Source: Tsukamurella spumae
GTDB lineage: Bacteria > Actinomycetota > Actinomycetes > Mycobacteriales > Mycobacteriaceae
Direction of reading: 5' to 3'
DNA length: 64,000 nucleotides
Assembly (NCBI RefSeq): GCF_012396015.1
Contig: NZ_JAAXOQ010000001.1
Coordinates: 124,001-188,000 of the forward strand
The translations under genes and the position numbers were made by a program. The notes under the pieces are model-generated. The model worked only from the letters and a program-made list of their open reading frames with translations, did no database searches and was not told where the DNA came from. Positions 47,522 through 56,357 of this stretch are shown piece after piece. Each line of letters begins with the position of its first letter. Position 1 is the stretch's first letter.

Positions 47522-48748
47522 TTATTGGCCGGCCACGACGCGCAGGACGGTCGCGGCCCCGTCCTCGGTGGCGATCGCGCTGCTCAGCGCACCCGCCGCG
47601 GTCCGATACCGCGAATCGCTCACCGCGGCACGTATGGCCTTCGCGAGAGCGGAAACCGTGACCTTCGTCCGCGCTATCGGCAGGGTGCCGGCGCCGAGCG
47701 CGTGCAGCCGCCGGGCCCAGAACGGCTGGTCGCCGCCGGGAGAGGGGAGAGGCGCCGACGGGATCCCCGCGCGGAGGGCGGCCGCGGTGGTGCCCGCGCC
47801 GCAGGAGTGCACGATCGCGGCGACCCGGGGCAGGACGTGCTCGTACGGGACCGTGTCGATGTTCAGGACGCCCTCGCGGTCCGGAACCCGAAGGCCGGCT
47901 CCACCGGCCTGCACGAGGCCGCGGACACCGGCGGCGGCCAGGGCCTCGTCGACGATCGCGGCCAGGCGGTCGCGTTCCTGCGCCGGCACCAGCAGGGAGC
48001 CGAGGCCCACGAGGACGGGCGGCGGACCGTCGGCGAGGAAGTCCTCCAGGTCGGGAGCGGGCGACCAGTTCCGCGGCGAGGGCGCCCACCAGCTGCCGAC
48101 GACCTCGATGCCCGGGCGCCAGTCCGCCGGGCGCGGGAGCACGGCGGGCGACCACCCGCACAGGATCGGCCACTGCGCCCGTGAGCGGTCGCGACGGAGG
48201 GCGCGGGCGGACCGCCTCGGGAGGCCGAGATCGCGACGCAGGTCGGCGACCACGCCCGCGTACATCCGGTCGACGGTGCCCTCGGCGAATCGCCCGGTGG
48301 CCCGGTTGATCGTGCCGCCCGACGACCAGGCGCCGAGCAGGCTCGGCGGGTACTCGCGGGTCGCGGACAGCGGCTGCAGGCGGGCGCCGATGATCGGGAT
48401 TCCGCGGGCCTCCGCGAGGGCGTGCATGGCCGGCTCTGTGAAAGGGGTCGTGAGGACGACATCGGCGGGGACGTCGTCGACCGCCTCGAGGACGTTGCGG
48501 CTCAACTGCCGGATCCCCGCAGGCCTGATCAGTTTCATCGCGTCGGCGAGGGAGGGCTCGCCGTCCGGCTCGCCGAGGTCGAGCGGGACGCCACGGGCAT
48601 CGAGCCCCAGTTCTGTTGTCTCGCTGTCGAGTTCATGATTGGTGGTGATGGTGACGGCGTGGCCGGCCTGCTGCAACCGCAGCCCGACGCCGGCGAGCGG
48701 CATCGTGTCGCCGCGGGAGCCGTAGGTGGCGATGAGGACGTGGACCAT
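47522..48748 (-). CDS. UDP-glycosyltransferase (GT1/GT28-like)
   Basis: 408 residues, GT-B fold glycosyltransferase similar to sterol/macrolide glucosyltransferases and those that decorate mycobacterial glycolipids. The N-terminus has IATYGSRGDTMPLAGVGLRLQQAGH (acceptor domain); the C-terminal nucleotide-sugar motif is VHSCGAGTTAAALRAGIP...GGDQPFWARRL, with Ser-Cys in place of the usual His-Gly. The ATG shares one base with the stop of the TetR gene, so regulator and enzyme form one unit. Acceptor unknown; a lipid or an antibiotic is plausible. Confidence 0.85.
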   Translation of the reverse strand: MVHVLIATYGSRGDTMPLAGVGLRLQQAGHAVTITTNHELDSETTELGLDARGVPLDLGEPDGEPSLADAMKLIRPAGIRQLSRNVLEAVDDVPADVVLTTPFTEPAMHALAEARGIPIIGARLQPLSATREYPPSLLGAWSSGGTINRATGRFAEGTVDRMYAGVVADLRRDLGLPRRSARALRRDRSRAQWPILCGWSPAVLPRPADWRPGIEVVGSWWAPSPRNWSPAPDLEDFLADGPPPVLVGLGSLLVPAQERDRLAAIVDEALAAAGVRGLVQAGGAGLRVPDREGVLNIDTVPYEHVLPRVAAIVHSCGAGTTAAALRAGIPSAPLPSPGGDQPFWARRLHALGAGTLPIARTKVTVSALAKAIRAAVSDSRYRTAAGALSSAIATEDGAATVLRVVAGQ

Positions 48749-49371
48749 CACATCTCCTGGTCGGTGCGGGTGGCGCGGGCGAAGGCTTCGACGAGATCGT
48801 CGGCGTAGCCGTCGAGGTCGAAGGCGGGATCCGCGAGCGAGCTCAGCATCGCGGAGCCGACGGCTCCGCGGATCGCCGTCGCCATCGAGCCGACGTTCAG
48901 CGGGCGGAACTCGCCGGAGTCGACGCCGCTCGTGAGGATCACGTCGAGCTCGACCCGGGCGCGGGCGTCGTCGTGGCCCGCGTCCACGGAGACGTCCTGC
49001 AGGCGGCCGCCGTCCTTGGTGCGGAATCCGCCGGCGATCTCCATGAGTGCGAGCTGGTGGTTGCGGTGCGTGCGCATGTACCGCAGGTGGGTGCGGATGT
49101 GCGCCTCGAGCTTCGCCGCGGCGGTGGGTGCCGCCTCGACGGCGGGCACCATTTCGGCGAGCAGAGCGGAGTAGGACTCGTGTACCACCGCTGCGATCAG
49201 GCTGTCCTTGTCGCCGAAGTGGTACAGCACCACGCTCATCGCCACCCCCGCGCGGTCCGCGATCTTGCGCACGGACGCCTTCCCGTAGCCGAGCTCGGCG
49301 ATGGTGTCGATCGCGCACGCGGCGATCTGCGCGCGGCGCGCCTGTTCGGTGAAGGTCTCACTAGATCGCAT
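48748..49371 (-). CDS. TetR-family regulator
   Basis: 207 residues. N-terminal HTH: IDTIAELGYGKASVRKIADRAGVAMSVVLYHFGDKDSLI. The remaining helical domain has no recognised ligand motif. ATG 49371 has TATAGT (minus strand) six bases upstream, so it is likely leaderless, and the start codon itself lies within the first of two operator copies. Autoregulation with control of the co-translated glycosyltransferase is the simplest reading. Confidence 0.88.
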   Translation of the reverse strand: MRSSETFTEQARRAQIAACAIDTIAELGYGKASVRKIADRAGVAMSVVLYHFGDKDSLIAAVVHESYSALLAEMVPAVEAAPTAAAKLEAHIRTHLRYMRTHRNHQLALMEIAGGFRTKDGGRLQDVSVDAGHDDARARVELDVILTSGVDSGEFRPLNVGSMATAIRGAVGSAMLSSLADPAFDLDGYADDLVEAFARATRTDQEM

Positions 49372-49397
49372 GATCTAACTATAGATCACTCGATCTA
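49362..49397. promoter_or_regulatory. Tandem TetR operators flanking its -10 box
   Basis: Two copies of TAGATC-N4-GATCTA (49362-49377 and 49382-49397), centre-to-centre 20 bp, with the minus-strand -10 TATAGT (complement of 49378-49383) between them. Two dimers could bind side by side on the same face of the helix. Confidence 0.75.
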
Positions 49398-49403
49398 ATC
49401 GGG

Positions 49404-50174
49404 CTAGAGGAGACGATCGGAACGCTCGGCGCCGGCTTCGACGAAGTGCTCGGTGCGGACCACCGGCGAGATCAGCCACGCCGGGAGCCGGCGGAGGATG
49501 CGCATCAGGCGGGCGGCGGCGCCGGGCCCGTTGATCTCGGAGCGGTGCGCGCCGAGCGCGCGCTGCTTCGCGGCCACGAACGGGCGCACATCGATCCGGT
49601 GCGTGATGTCCTCGGCCGGGGTGAACCAGGTTCGCGCCGCCTCGAGGTCGTGTCCGCGGGTGAGTCGTAGCCGGGTGGTCACCGTCAGCAGGCGGACGGC
49701 GACCTCGCGCGGCATCGTCGCCTCCACCAGGCGTACCCCCGTCAGTTCAGACGCGCGGCGCGCGATGTGGTGGACCGCGACGTGGTCCCGGTGGCCGTAG
49801 ACGCCCGCGGGGTCGTATCCGATGAGGAGGTCGGCCCTCGTCTCCCGGAGGACGGCGGCCAGCGCCTCGGCGGCCTCGTCGAGGTCCGCCCGCACCAGGC
49901 GTACGCGGCCCGCGGGGTCCGGGTAGAGGTCACGACCGTGACCGCTGTCCGCGTACCCCAGCCACCGGACCTCCGCCGCGCCGAGTTCGACGGCGGCCGC
50001 GTCCAACTCGCGCAGGCGCCGGCGTGGATCGGGCTCGTCGTCACCGCGCATCATGCCGTCGGTCGCGACGACCAGCACGACCCGATGCCCGGCGGCCGCC
50101 AGTTTCGCCAGCGTGCCGCCCATGAAGATCGATTCATCGTCCGGGTGAGCATTCAGCGCGACGACGGTGCCCAT
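49404..50174 (-). CDS. PIG-L family deacetylase
   Basis: 256-residue LmbE-like zinc deacetylase of amino-sugar conjugates. The metal/catalytic motif NAHPDDESIFMGG is at residues 8-20, and the later His pair is in GYDPAGVYGHRDHVAVH. Family members include MshB and Mca (mycothiol metabolism) and GlcNAc-PI deacetylases; the sequence does not decide between them. ATG 50174. It ends seven bases from the TetR operator region and starts 20 bases from a long inverted repeat. Confidence 0.85.
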   Translation of the reverse strand: MGTVVALNAHPDDESIFMGGTLAKLAAAGHRVVLVVATDGMMRGDDEPDPRRRLRELDAAAVELGAAEVRWLGYADSGHGRDLYPDPAGRVRLVRADLDEAAEALAAVLRETRADLLIGYDPAGVYGHRDHVAVHHIARRASELTGVRLVEATMPREVAVRLLTVTTRLRLTRGHDLEAARTWFTPAEDITHRIDVRPFVAAKQRALGAHRSEINGPGAAARLMRILRRLPAWLISPVVRTEHFVEAGAERSDRLL

Positions 50175-50193
50175 GCTCCCCTGTATATCACCG

Positions 50194-50252
50194 ATTGAAC
50201 ACCGTTATGGAGAACGCGACCTGCGGTTTTTCTCTCCATAACGGTGTGCAAT
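50194..50252. repeat. 59-bp inverted repeat with 20-bp arms at the 3' end of jetC
   Basis: Arms 50194-50213 and 50233-50252 pair at 19 of 20 positions (inner 15 perfect: ACACCGTTATGGAGA), separated by a 19-base loop. It lies in the 93-base gap between jetC and the PIG-L gene. It could be the jet operon terminator (no U-tract seen), a regulator site, or the scar of a small mobile element. Confidence 0.7.
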
Positions 50253-50267
50253 CCGGATGGGGGCCGG

Positions 50268-53200
50268 TCAGCGCGTCGTCGTCAGCTCGCCGAAGGTCGC
50301 GTACCGGGCGTCGGAGCGGGCACCGTCGGGCGTGACCTGCTTGTCGACGAGGATCACCTGCCCGATGAAGGGCTCGACGATGCCGACCATGCGGATCGGC
50401 GCGGCGATGATGAGCTGGAAGCCGAACTGCTCGAAGGCCCGCAGCGACTGTGCTGAGAAGCGCTCGTCGGACTTGCTGAACGCCTCGTCGAGCATGAGCG
50501 GTGCGAACGCGGGCTCGGAGCCGCCCGTGCCGCTGTGGCCCGCGTGGCTGCCCAGGGCGAAGCTCAGCGCCGCCGCGAGGCAGAACGCGACCAGCTTCTC
50601 CTGCTCGCCGCCCGAATTGGTGGCGGTGTTGCGGTAGGTGACCACCGCGGGGGCATCGGGCTCCGCGCCGACGGCGTTCTCCCGACCGTAGAACGAGTAC
50701 CCGGTGCGGACGTCGAGCACGTTCTCGGTCCAGCGGCGCGACTCGGGGTCGTCGCCCGTCAGGCGCAGGACCAGGCCGCGAATCCGCTTGAACTGGGCCG
50801 CCATTGCCGCGGGCTCGGCGCGCTTGGCGGCGGGGGCGTCACGGACCATCTCGTCCACCAGCTTCGCGAACTCGGTGGCCTCCGGCGTCGGCCGCGCGGC
50901 GTAGGCGATCTGCAGGTAGGTGCCCTCGTTGAACTCGACCCGACGCAGCCCGGCGTTGACATCGGCGATGCCGCGGGTGATCGCGCGGTGCGTGTCGTCG
51001 ACCTCCTTGAACAGGTTCGACACCGAGTGGCTGACATCGGTGGTGATGAGCCGCCGGAACTTCTCCGTGGCCGCCGCCAGGCCGTGCGCCACGAGGTTCT
51101 CGTGCACCGCCACGAAGTCCGGAGCGGAGGCGGCTTCGGCCGACAGCTCCGTCGAGGCGTCCGGCCACTCGCGCAGGAACTGCTCCGCCGTGCGGACGAT
51201 GCGGGACTCCGCGGCGTCGCGCTCGGCGGTCGCGGCCGCCTGCTGGCGTTCCAGCTCGGCGCGCAGGTCGGCGCGCACCTCGCCGAAGGTGTCGAGCGTG
51301 AGTCTGCGGGGCCGGCCCTCATCGGCCGTGAGCAGGTGCCAGAGCGCGGTGGCGAGGAAATCCTCGTCCTCGCTCGTGAGCTTCGGGGCGCTCTCGCCGT
51401 CGATCTTCTCGAATTCGGCCAGGAGATCGTCGAATTCGGTACCGGCGCGGTTCATGGTCTCGGTGAGCGCGCCGATCCGGGTCTGCGCCTCGGCCAGCTC
51501 GCCGTAGGCGTTGTCGGCCTGCAGCTCCAGCTCGCCGAGATCGGCGTTGCCGGACCGCGCGTCGGAGATCCGGTCCGCGAGCTCCTCCGCCTCCGCCTTT
51601 GCGGCCCAGTGGTCGAGTTCGCCCCACGAGCTGTAGCCGAGAACGCCTGCGGCACTGTCGGCGACGGCCTTGTGCTCGGCCAGGTCGTCGCGCAGCGTGG
51701 CCGACGCGTCTGCCGCCTTGGCGTGCACCGCGGCCAGTTCGTCCCGACGCCGCTGCAGGGCCTCCCGCTTGCTACCGGTGTTGGTGCCCAGCACCCACTG
51801 CGAGCGGTCGGCGACGGAGCGGCGATCGTCCTTGCGGAACCGGCCGCCCGCGCTCTTGACCAGGCCCTCCGGGGTGACGGCCTGCTCGTGCCGCTCCAAC
51901 TCGGCGGGGGAATCGACGCACGTGTGGCGCGCCGCCCGGGCGACCGCGCCGGCCAGCCACCGTCCGGTCGCGGCGCTCTCGTCCACGACGAGCTTCTCGG
52001 CCAGGGACCCCGGATCCGGGCGCGTGCCGTCGGCCCCGTCGACCACCTGGTAGGTGAGGACGCCCTGGACGCGCGTGGCGTTGACGTGGTCGGCGACCAC
52101 GCGCTGATGCGCGGCCGGTACGAGCAGCGTGGTGGCGAGCGGCCGGAGGACGCGCTCGGCGGCCGCGGCCCACTTCGCCTGTTCCTCGGGCCGCACGTCG
52201 ATCAGCTCCGCGGCGTACGGCAGCTCCTCGGCGGGAACGCCGGTGGCGCGGGCGATCGCGTCGCGCTGATCCAGCAGCGCGGGCGGCAGCAGCGAGGCGC
52301 GGCGGTCCAGCACGGACAGCTCGTCGTCGACGGACTCGACGGCGCGGCGGGCGTCCGACTCATCCGTGTACGCGGAGTGCACGCGACCGGCGAGGGCCTC
52401 GGCGGCCTCGGTCGCCCGATCGCGGATGCCCGGAACCTGTTCGCGCAGAGCGGCGAACTCCTCCGCCGATTCCGGCGCACGCTCGCCGAGCTTCTCCACC
52501 GCGGCGGCGAAGCGCTCGTACGCCCGCTGGCGGGCCTGGGTCTGCAGCTCGCGGGACTGCAGCTCGGCCTCGAGCACCCCGACCTCGCCCTGCTCCTGCC
52601 GGAGCCGGTGCAGCAGGTCGTTGTAGCGCATCTTGCGCTCCTCGGCCCGGTCCTCCCAGCGAGCGATCTGCGCGTCCATGCCCGCGCGCTCACCCTCGAT
52701 CCGGTCCATCTGCTCCTGCAGCAACCGCAGCTTGTGGCCGCGCAGGTAGGACCGCACGGGGGCGCCGAGCAGGTCCGCCGCGCGCGTCGTCCCGACGGTG
52801 GCCGACCGGTAGCGCTCGTAGGCCTCCGGCATCGGCCGCAGCACCTTCTCCTGGGCCTCCGCCCGCGCTGCGGCCCGGTAGGCCTCGTCGAGCTGGGTGA
52901 AGTTCTCCACCAGGCGTTCCGCGCGCGCATAGGTCTGCGGCCGGTCCAGCATGTAGGTGCGGATGAAGGCGTCGAGATCGCCGACGTTCTTCATCGCCTT
53001 GGCCTTGCCGAGCAGGGCCAGCGCTGCGCTCGACGTGCCGATGCCGACGCGTCGACGCAGCGCGTCCTGGTACGCGGCCTGGGTGTCGAAGGATTCGACG
53101 TCGCTGTGCCGGGCGCGCCAGCCCCGCGTGTCGAAACCGGCTGTCGCCCAGTCCTGGAGGTCGAGCAGGTCGAACGCGCCGGAGTGGATCTGGTACCAGG

Positions 53201-53651
53201 ACTTGAGGGAGGCTCCGTCGGTGCCGCTGCCGGGGAACCACTTGACGGCGACGGCGGTGGTCACGTTGCCCGCGCCGTTGTCGTAGGTGGCCGCGACGGC
53301 CGACCACGTGGCCGAATCCCCGCGCAGGTACTGAACTTTGGACTGTTGATGTTCGTCGTCGTTGACCGACCAGGCGCCGCGCACGTAGTCCGCCATCGAG
53401 CGCGCAGCGCGCTTGGCGCCCTTGGCGGTCATGTCCGCCGACGCGTTGAAGGACTGGTCGTAGGTGGGCAGCAGCACCACCGAGTGCGCGTCCATCAGCG
53501 AGGACTTGCCGGAACCGGAAGGGCCGGTGAGGATCACGCCCCGCTCGTCGATGGGGAAGTCCTTGTAGCCGTCGAAGGTTCCCCAGTTGACCACCTGCAG
53601 GCGGGTGAGGCGGTACTGGCCCATGTGATGGCGGGTGCCGTGCACGGTCAT
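50268..53651 (-). CDS. jetC: JetC/MksB-type SMC-like ATPase
   Basis: 1127 residues, MukB/MksB-like. Walker A GPSGSGKSSL at residues 43-52; long charged coiled-coil segments from about 230 to 930; ABC signature NSGGEQEKL near residue 1035 and Walker B LMLDEAFSKSD near 1075. With JetA and JetB it forms a loop-extruding complex that recognises plasmids in Wadjet, or organises the chromosome in MksBEF. Starts at ATG 53651, overlapping jetB by four bases. No JetD nuclease gene follows: the next gene is a PIG-L deacetylase. Confidence 0.9.
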   Translation of the reverse strand: MTVHGTRHHMGQYRLTRLQVVNWGTFDGYKDFPIDERGVILTGPSGSGKSSLMDAHSVVLLPTYDQSFNASADMTAKGAKRAARSMADYVRGAWSVNDDEHQQSKVQYLRGDSATWSAVAATYDNGAGNVTTAVAVKWFPGSGTDGASLKSWYQIHSGAFDLLDLQDWATAGFDTRGWRARHSDVESFDTQAAYQDALRRRVGIGTSSAALALLGKAKAMKNVGDLDAFIRTYMLDRPQTYARAERLVENFTQLDEAYRAAARAEAQEKVLRPMPEAYERYRSATVGTTRAADLLGAPVRSYLRGHKLRLLQEQMDRIEGERAGMDAQIARWEDRAEERKMRYNDLLHRLRQEQGEVGVLEAELQSRELQTQARQRAYERFAAAVEKLGERAPESAEEFAALREQVPGIRDRATEAAEALAGRVHSAYTDESDARRAVESVDDELSVLDRRASLLPPALLDQRDAIARATGVPAEELPYAAELIDVRPEEQAKWAAAAERVLRPLATTLLVPAAHQRVVADHVNATRVQGVLTYQVVDGADGTRPDPGSLAEKLVVDESAATGRWLAGAVARAARHTCVDSPAELERHEQAVTPEGLVKSAGGRFRKDDRRSVADRSQWVLGTNTGSKREALQRRRDELAAVHAKAADASATLRDDLAEHKAVADSAAGVLGYSSWGELDHWAAKAEAEELADRISDARSGNADLGELELQADNAYGELAEAQTRIGALTETMNRAGTEFDDLLAEFEKIDGESAPKLTSEDEDFLATALWHLLTADEGRPRRLTLDTFGEVRADLRAELERQQAAATAERDAAESRIVRTAEQFLREWPDASTELSAEAASAPDFVAVHENLVAHGLAAATEKFRRLITTDVSHSVSNLFKEVDDTHRAITRGIADVNAGLRRVEFNEGTYLQIAYAARPTPEATEFAKLVDEMVRDAPAAKRAEPAAMAAQFKRIRGLVLRLTGDDPESRRWTENVLDVRTGYSFYGRENAVGAEPDAPAVVTYRNTATNSGGEQEKLVAFCLAAALSFALGSHAGHSGTGGSEPAFAPLMLDEAFSKSDERFSAQSLRAFEQFGFQLIIAAPIRMVGIVEPFIGQVILVDKQVTPDGARSDARYATFGELTTTR

Positions 53652-54430
53652 TCCCCGGCCTCCTGCTCATCGAGGTCGACGGTGCCGTCGCCGTCCGCGC
53701 CGTCGACGGGCGCCGCGGCCTCGCCCAGGTCCTGATCGGTGCTTGCGAGGTCGCGGTACGCGGCGGTGTAGAGGTCCACCTGCTCGGGGGTGAGCAGGGA
53801 GGCGATCACCGAATGCACCGCGTACCGGTCGCTGGTGCCGACGCGGCGGATCAGGCGGCGGGTCTCCAGCTGGTTGATCGCGGCGTCGGCCTTCTTCACG
53901 AAGCCGGCCTCGTCGGTGTCGCGCGCGGGGCGGAAGGTCAGCAGGTGGTCGATCATCTCCTGCCGCTCCACGACGGCCGTCTCGTCGGGGCTGGACAGGT
54001 GCTTGAGGCGCAGGAACAGCGCCAGCACCGACGCGGCGAGCGAGAGGCTCTGCGCGCGCAGCAGATTGCGCTGGCGCGGATCGTTCTCGCTGACCTGCCG
54101 GGTGAAGGCGTGCTTGGTCTCGCGGTTGATCTCGAGCAGGAGGTTCAGCTCGGAGAGCCGGCTGCGCAGCAGCGTCTCCTCGGCCTCGATCACGGCCCAG
54201 TTCTTCGACCGCGACGAGACGTGCGGCGCCGCGATGAGCTCCTGGAGGGCGTAGCAGACCGAGTTCGGTAGCGCGGACGTGTCGCCGTCGAAGCGGGGCG
54301 CGGTGTCGGCGCCGCGCAACGATCTGATCGCGTCCTCGTCGGCGATGGTGAAATCGGCGAGGTCGATCTCGGGAAGGACCTCGTCGGCCGGCACGTCCAG
54401 CGTCTCGATGTCCAGGGCTTCGTCCGGCAT
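53648..54430 (-). CDS. jetB: JetB/MksE-like kite protein (DUF4194)
   Basis: 260 residues, all-helical/winged-helix kite-type subunit bridging JetA and JetC. Acidic N-terminus (DIETLDVPADEVLPEIDLADF) and acidic C-terminus, with the DUF4194 core PNSVCYALQELIAAPHVSSRSKNWAVIEAEETLLRSRL between (given for its features: conserved Trp and Arg before helix 3). It starts at ATG 54430 sharing one base with the jetA stop. Usual length for the type I family. Confidence 0.85.
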   Translation of the reverse strand: MPDEALDIETLDVPADEVLPEIDLADFTIADEDAIRSLRGADTAPRFDGDTSALPNSVCYALQELIAAPHVSSRSKNWAVIEAEETLLRSRLSELNLLLEINRETKHAFTRQVSENDPRQRNLLRAQSLSLAASVLALFLRLKHLSSPDETAVVERQEMIDHLLTFRPARDTDEAGFVKKADAAINQLETRRLIRRVGTSDRYAVHSVIASLLTPEQVDLYTAAYRDLASTDQDLGEAAAPVDGADGDGTVDLDEQEAGE

Positions 54431-55938
54431 CAGGCCTCCTGCTCGAAGAGTGTGGTGGGCTCGGGCGCGGCCGAGGCGGGGGTCAGGGGCGGGAGCGCGG
54501 CGGCGAACTCGACGTGCGGCACCGTCAGTTCGCGGGGCCCGCGGGCCGTGTGCGCGACGACGGTGACCGGACGGTCCGCGTCGACGGTGCCGTACCGCGC
54601 GCCGAGCGACCAGATGCCGACGACATCGCCCGCGCGGGGCGCCTCGATGGCGGCGAGCACCTCCGCGAGCGTGGCACCGTCGGACATGCCGACCTGGGCG
54701 TTGATGGCGGAGGCGAGCGCGTCCCAGTCGATCGCCTCGCGGCCGACGAGCCGGGCCGGGTCGATGCTGAACTCGCCGGAGGTCTCGCGGACCTCGGGCG
54801 GGAGGGTGACGATGCCGTCGTGGAAGCGCAGGGCGCCGACGGAACTCGTGTCGACGGCGGTCATGGGGACGGCGAGGCCGGTGTCGCGGCTCGCCGAGAC
54901 CGCGTCGAAGGCGTCGACGGCCGCGCGCTGCGCCTCGGTGATGCGGGCGCGCAGCGACTGGTACTGGAGGAAGTCGCCGTCCTTGACGAAGGTGTTGATG
55001 CGGCGATACACCTGCCCGCGGATCTCGTCGACGCGCTGGACCTGCATCCACATGCGGTCGAGGAAGCCGGTGAGGGAGTCCCTGAGGTCGTCCGGGAGGT
55101 CGATCTCGTGGACCACCGAGGCGACCGAGGTCTCGAGCTGGCGGCGCAGGCGATGGTCGGACAGCAATGTGTAGAAGGCGTCGAAGGCCTTGCCCTCGGG
55201 GGTGTTCGCGAGCTCGTCGTGGCCGTCGAAGAGGCGCTGCAGGGTCTTGGCGTACGCCTCCGCCTCGCTGGACTCGGAGGCGTCCAGGCCGTGGGTGAGC
55301 AGGGCGCGGGTGTGCTCGCGGAGCTTCTCGCCGTAGCCGAGGATGTCGGCGGGCATGCGTTCGGCCAGCGAGCTGACGATCTTGAGGTCGTCGACCACCT
55401 TGTCGCGGTCGTATTCGGGGATCAGGCCCTGACGCAGGGCCTCGCGGCGGCGGGTGAGTTCGGCGATCTGCGCGTCGAGGGCGCGCAGGTGGTCGTCGGG
55501 ATCGGCGCTGACGGTGACCGCGACCGCCGACAGCCGCGCGGTGACCAGCTCGAGCGCGGTCTCGGTGGCGACATTGCGGTCCAGTGAGACGGCCTGGACC
55601 TGACCGAGGGCCGTGGTGGCACCGCGGGTGAGCTGGATGACCTCGCGGTCGGTTTCATCGAGGTTCCGGGACACGTACCCGTGCTTGACCCACTGGTCCA
55701 GGACGTCCGGGCCGGCAGGGACGGGGCGCGCCCGTTCCGTGAAGTGGTTCTGGAGGGACTGCAGGTCGACGGTGAGCGCGTCCCCCAGCTCCTCCGCGTC
55801 GACGGGTCCCGTGCCCAGCCTCGCCGCCATCAGCGCCAGGTAGGCGACGGCATGGGGGGAGCGGAGCAGGCGGAGCGCGACATCGTTGTCGGCGTTGTCC
55901 GTGAACGCGGCGTACAGCTGCGCGGCCGACTGCGCCAT
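54430..55938 (-). CDS. jetA: JetA/MksF-like kleisin (DUF3375)
   Basis: 502 residues, kleisin-type subunit that closes the SMC ring. DUF3375 features: N-terminal HTH-like region with SPHAVAYLALMAARL, the LTRRREALRQGLIPEYDRDKV linker, and a middle helical block with YRRINTFVKDGDFLQYQSL. Start ATG 55938 has GGGGAGG upstream and a possible own -10 (TACACT), so it may be expressed with or without the XRE gene 66 bases upstream. First of the jetABC operon. Confidence 0.88.
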   Translation of the reverse strand: MAQSAAQLYAAFTDNADNDVALRLLRSPHAVAYLALMAARLGTGPVDAEELGDALTVDLQSLQNHFTERARPVPAGPDVLDQWVKHGYVSRNLDETDREVIQLTRGATTALGQVQAVSLDRNVATETALELVTARLSAVAVTVSADPDDHLRALDAQIAELTRRREALRQGLIPEYDRDKVVDDLKIVSSLAERMPADILGYGEKLREHTRALLTHGLDASESSEAEAYAKTLQRLFDGHDELANTPEGKAFDAFYTLLSDHRLRRQLETSVASVVHEIDLPDDLRDSLTGFLDRMWMQVQRVDEIRGQVYRRINTFVKDGDFLQYQSLRARITEAQRAAVDAFDAVSASRDTGLAVPMTAVDTSSVGALRFHDGIVTLPPEVRETSGEFSIDPARLVGREAIDWDALASAINAQVGMSDGATLAEVLAAIEAPRAGDVVGIWSLGARYGTVDADRPVTVVAHTARGPRELTVPHVEFAAALPPLTPASAAPEPTTLFEQEA

Positions 55939-56004
55939 CGTGTACCTCCCCTTGCGTAAGCGACGGTCCAGTGTATCGGGGAGATGGTCGGCCTGGGCCG
56001 CCTG

Positions 56005-56265
56005 CTACTCGGCGATCCGTCGAATCAGATCGGCGAGGTCGACCTCCAGCGCCTTGCTGAGGGCGACGAGGGTGGTGAAGCGGGGATTCGCCGGCGTGCC
56101 CTTGCGGCGATCGGACAGTCCGCTCTCCAGGAGTTGGAGGTGATTCGTGCTGATCCCCACCTCGGCGGCCAGCGCCTCCTGACTGAGTCCGCGATCCACG
56201 CGCAGTCGTCCGATCTCGGATCCGAGCCGGTGCGACAGCTCTTCCTCGAACGGGGACTCCGGCAC
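56005..56265 (-). CDS. Small XRE-family regulator between JetABC and BREX
   Basis: 86-residue HTH_3 protein: IGRLRVDRGLSQEALAAEVGISTNHLQLLESGLSDRR, then NPRFTTLVALSKALEVDLADLI. The domain fills the protein; there is no effector domain. GTG 56265. It lies upstream of jetA on the same strand (66-base gap) and is divergent from brxA with 92 bases between, which hold a perfect palindrome. BREX operons often carry a WYL-type regulator (BrxR); none is present here, so this protein may take that part. Confidence 0.82.
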   Translation of the reverse strand: MPESPFEEELSHRLGSEIGRLRVDRGLSQEALAAEVGISTNHLQLLESGLSDRRKGTPANPRFTTLVALSKALEVDLADLIRRIAE

Positions 56266-56300
56266 TGGTCAAGGGTGCGGGCGGCCGGTTGTCGGGGCCA

Positions 56301-56314
56301 CCATGTATACATGG
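56301..56314. promoter_or_regulatory. Perfect palindrome in the XRE/brxA control region
   Basis: CCATGTATACATGG, a 14-bp perfect palindrome 36 bases from the XRE start and 44 bases from brxA. It includes TATACA-type -10 sequences on both strands. Probable XRE operator. Confidence 0.6.
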
Positions 56315-56357
56315 GAAAATCGTCCGGTTCGAGTCGCTTGCAGGGGGGTGAGGGTCA

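Noticed and set aside
50535-53735. 1066-residue plus-strand frame opposite jetC
   Set aside because: Antisense of the SMC-like ATPase; Arg/Gly/Val/Leu-biased and without motifs, no ribosome binding site or promoter.
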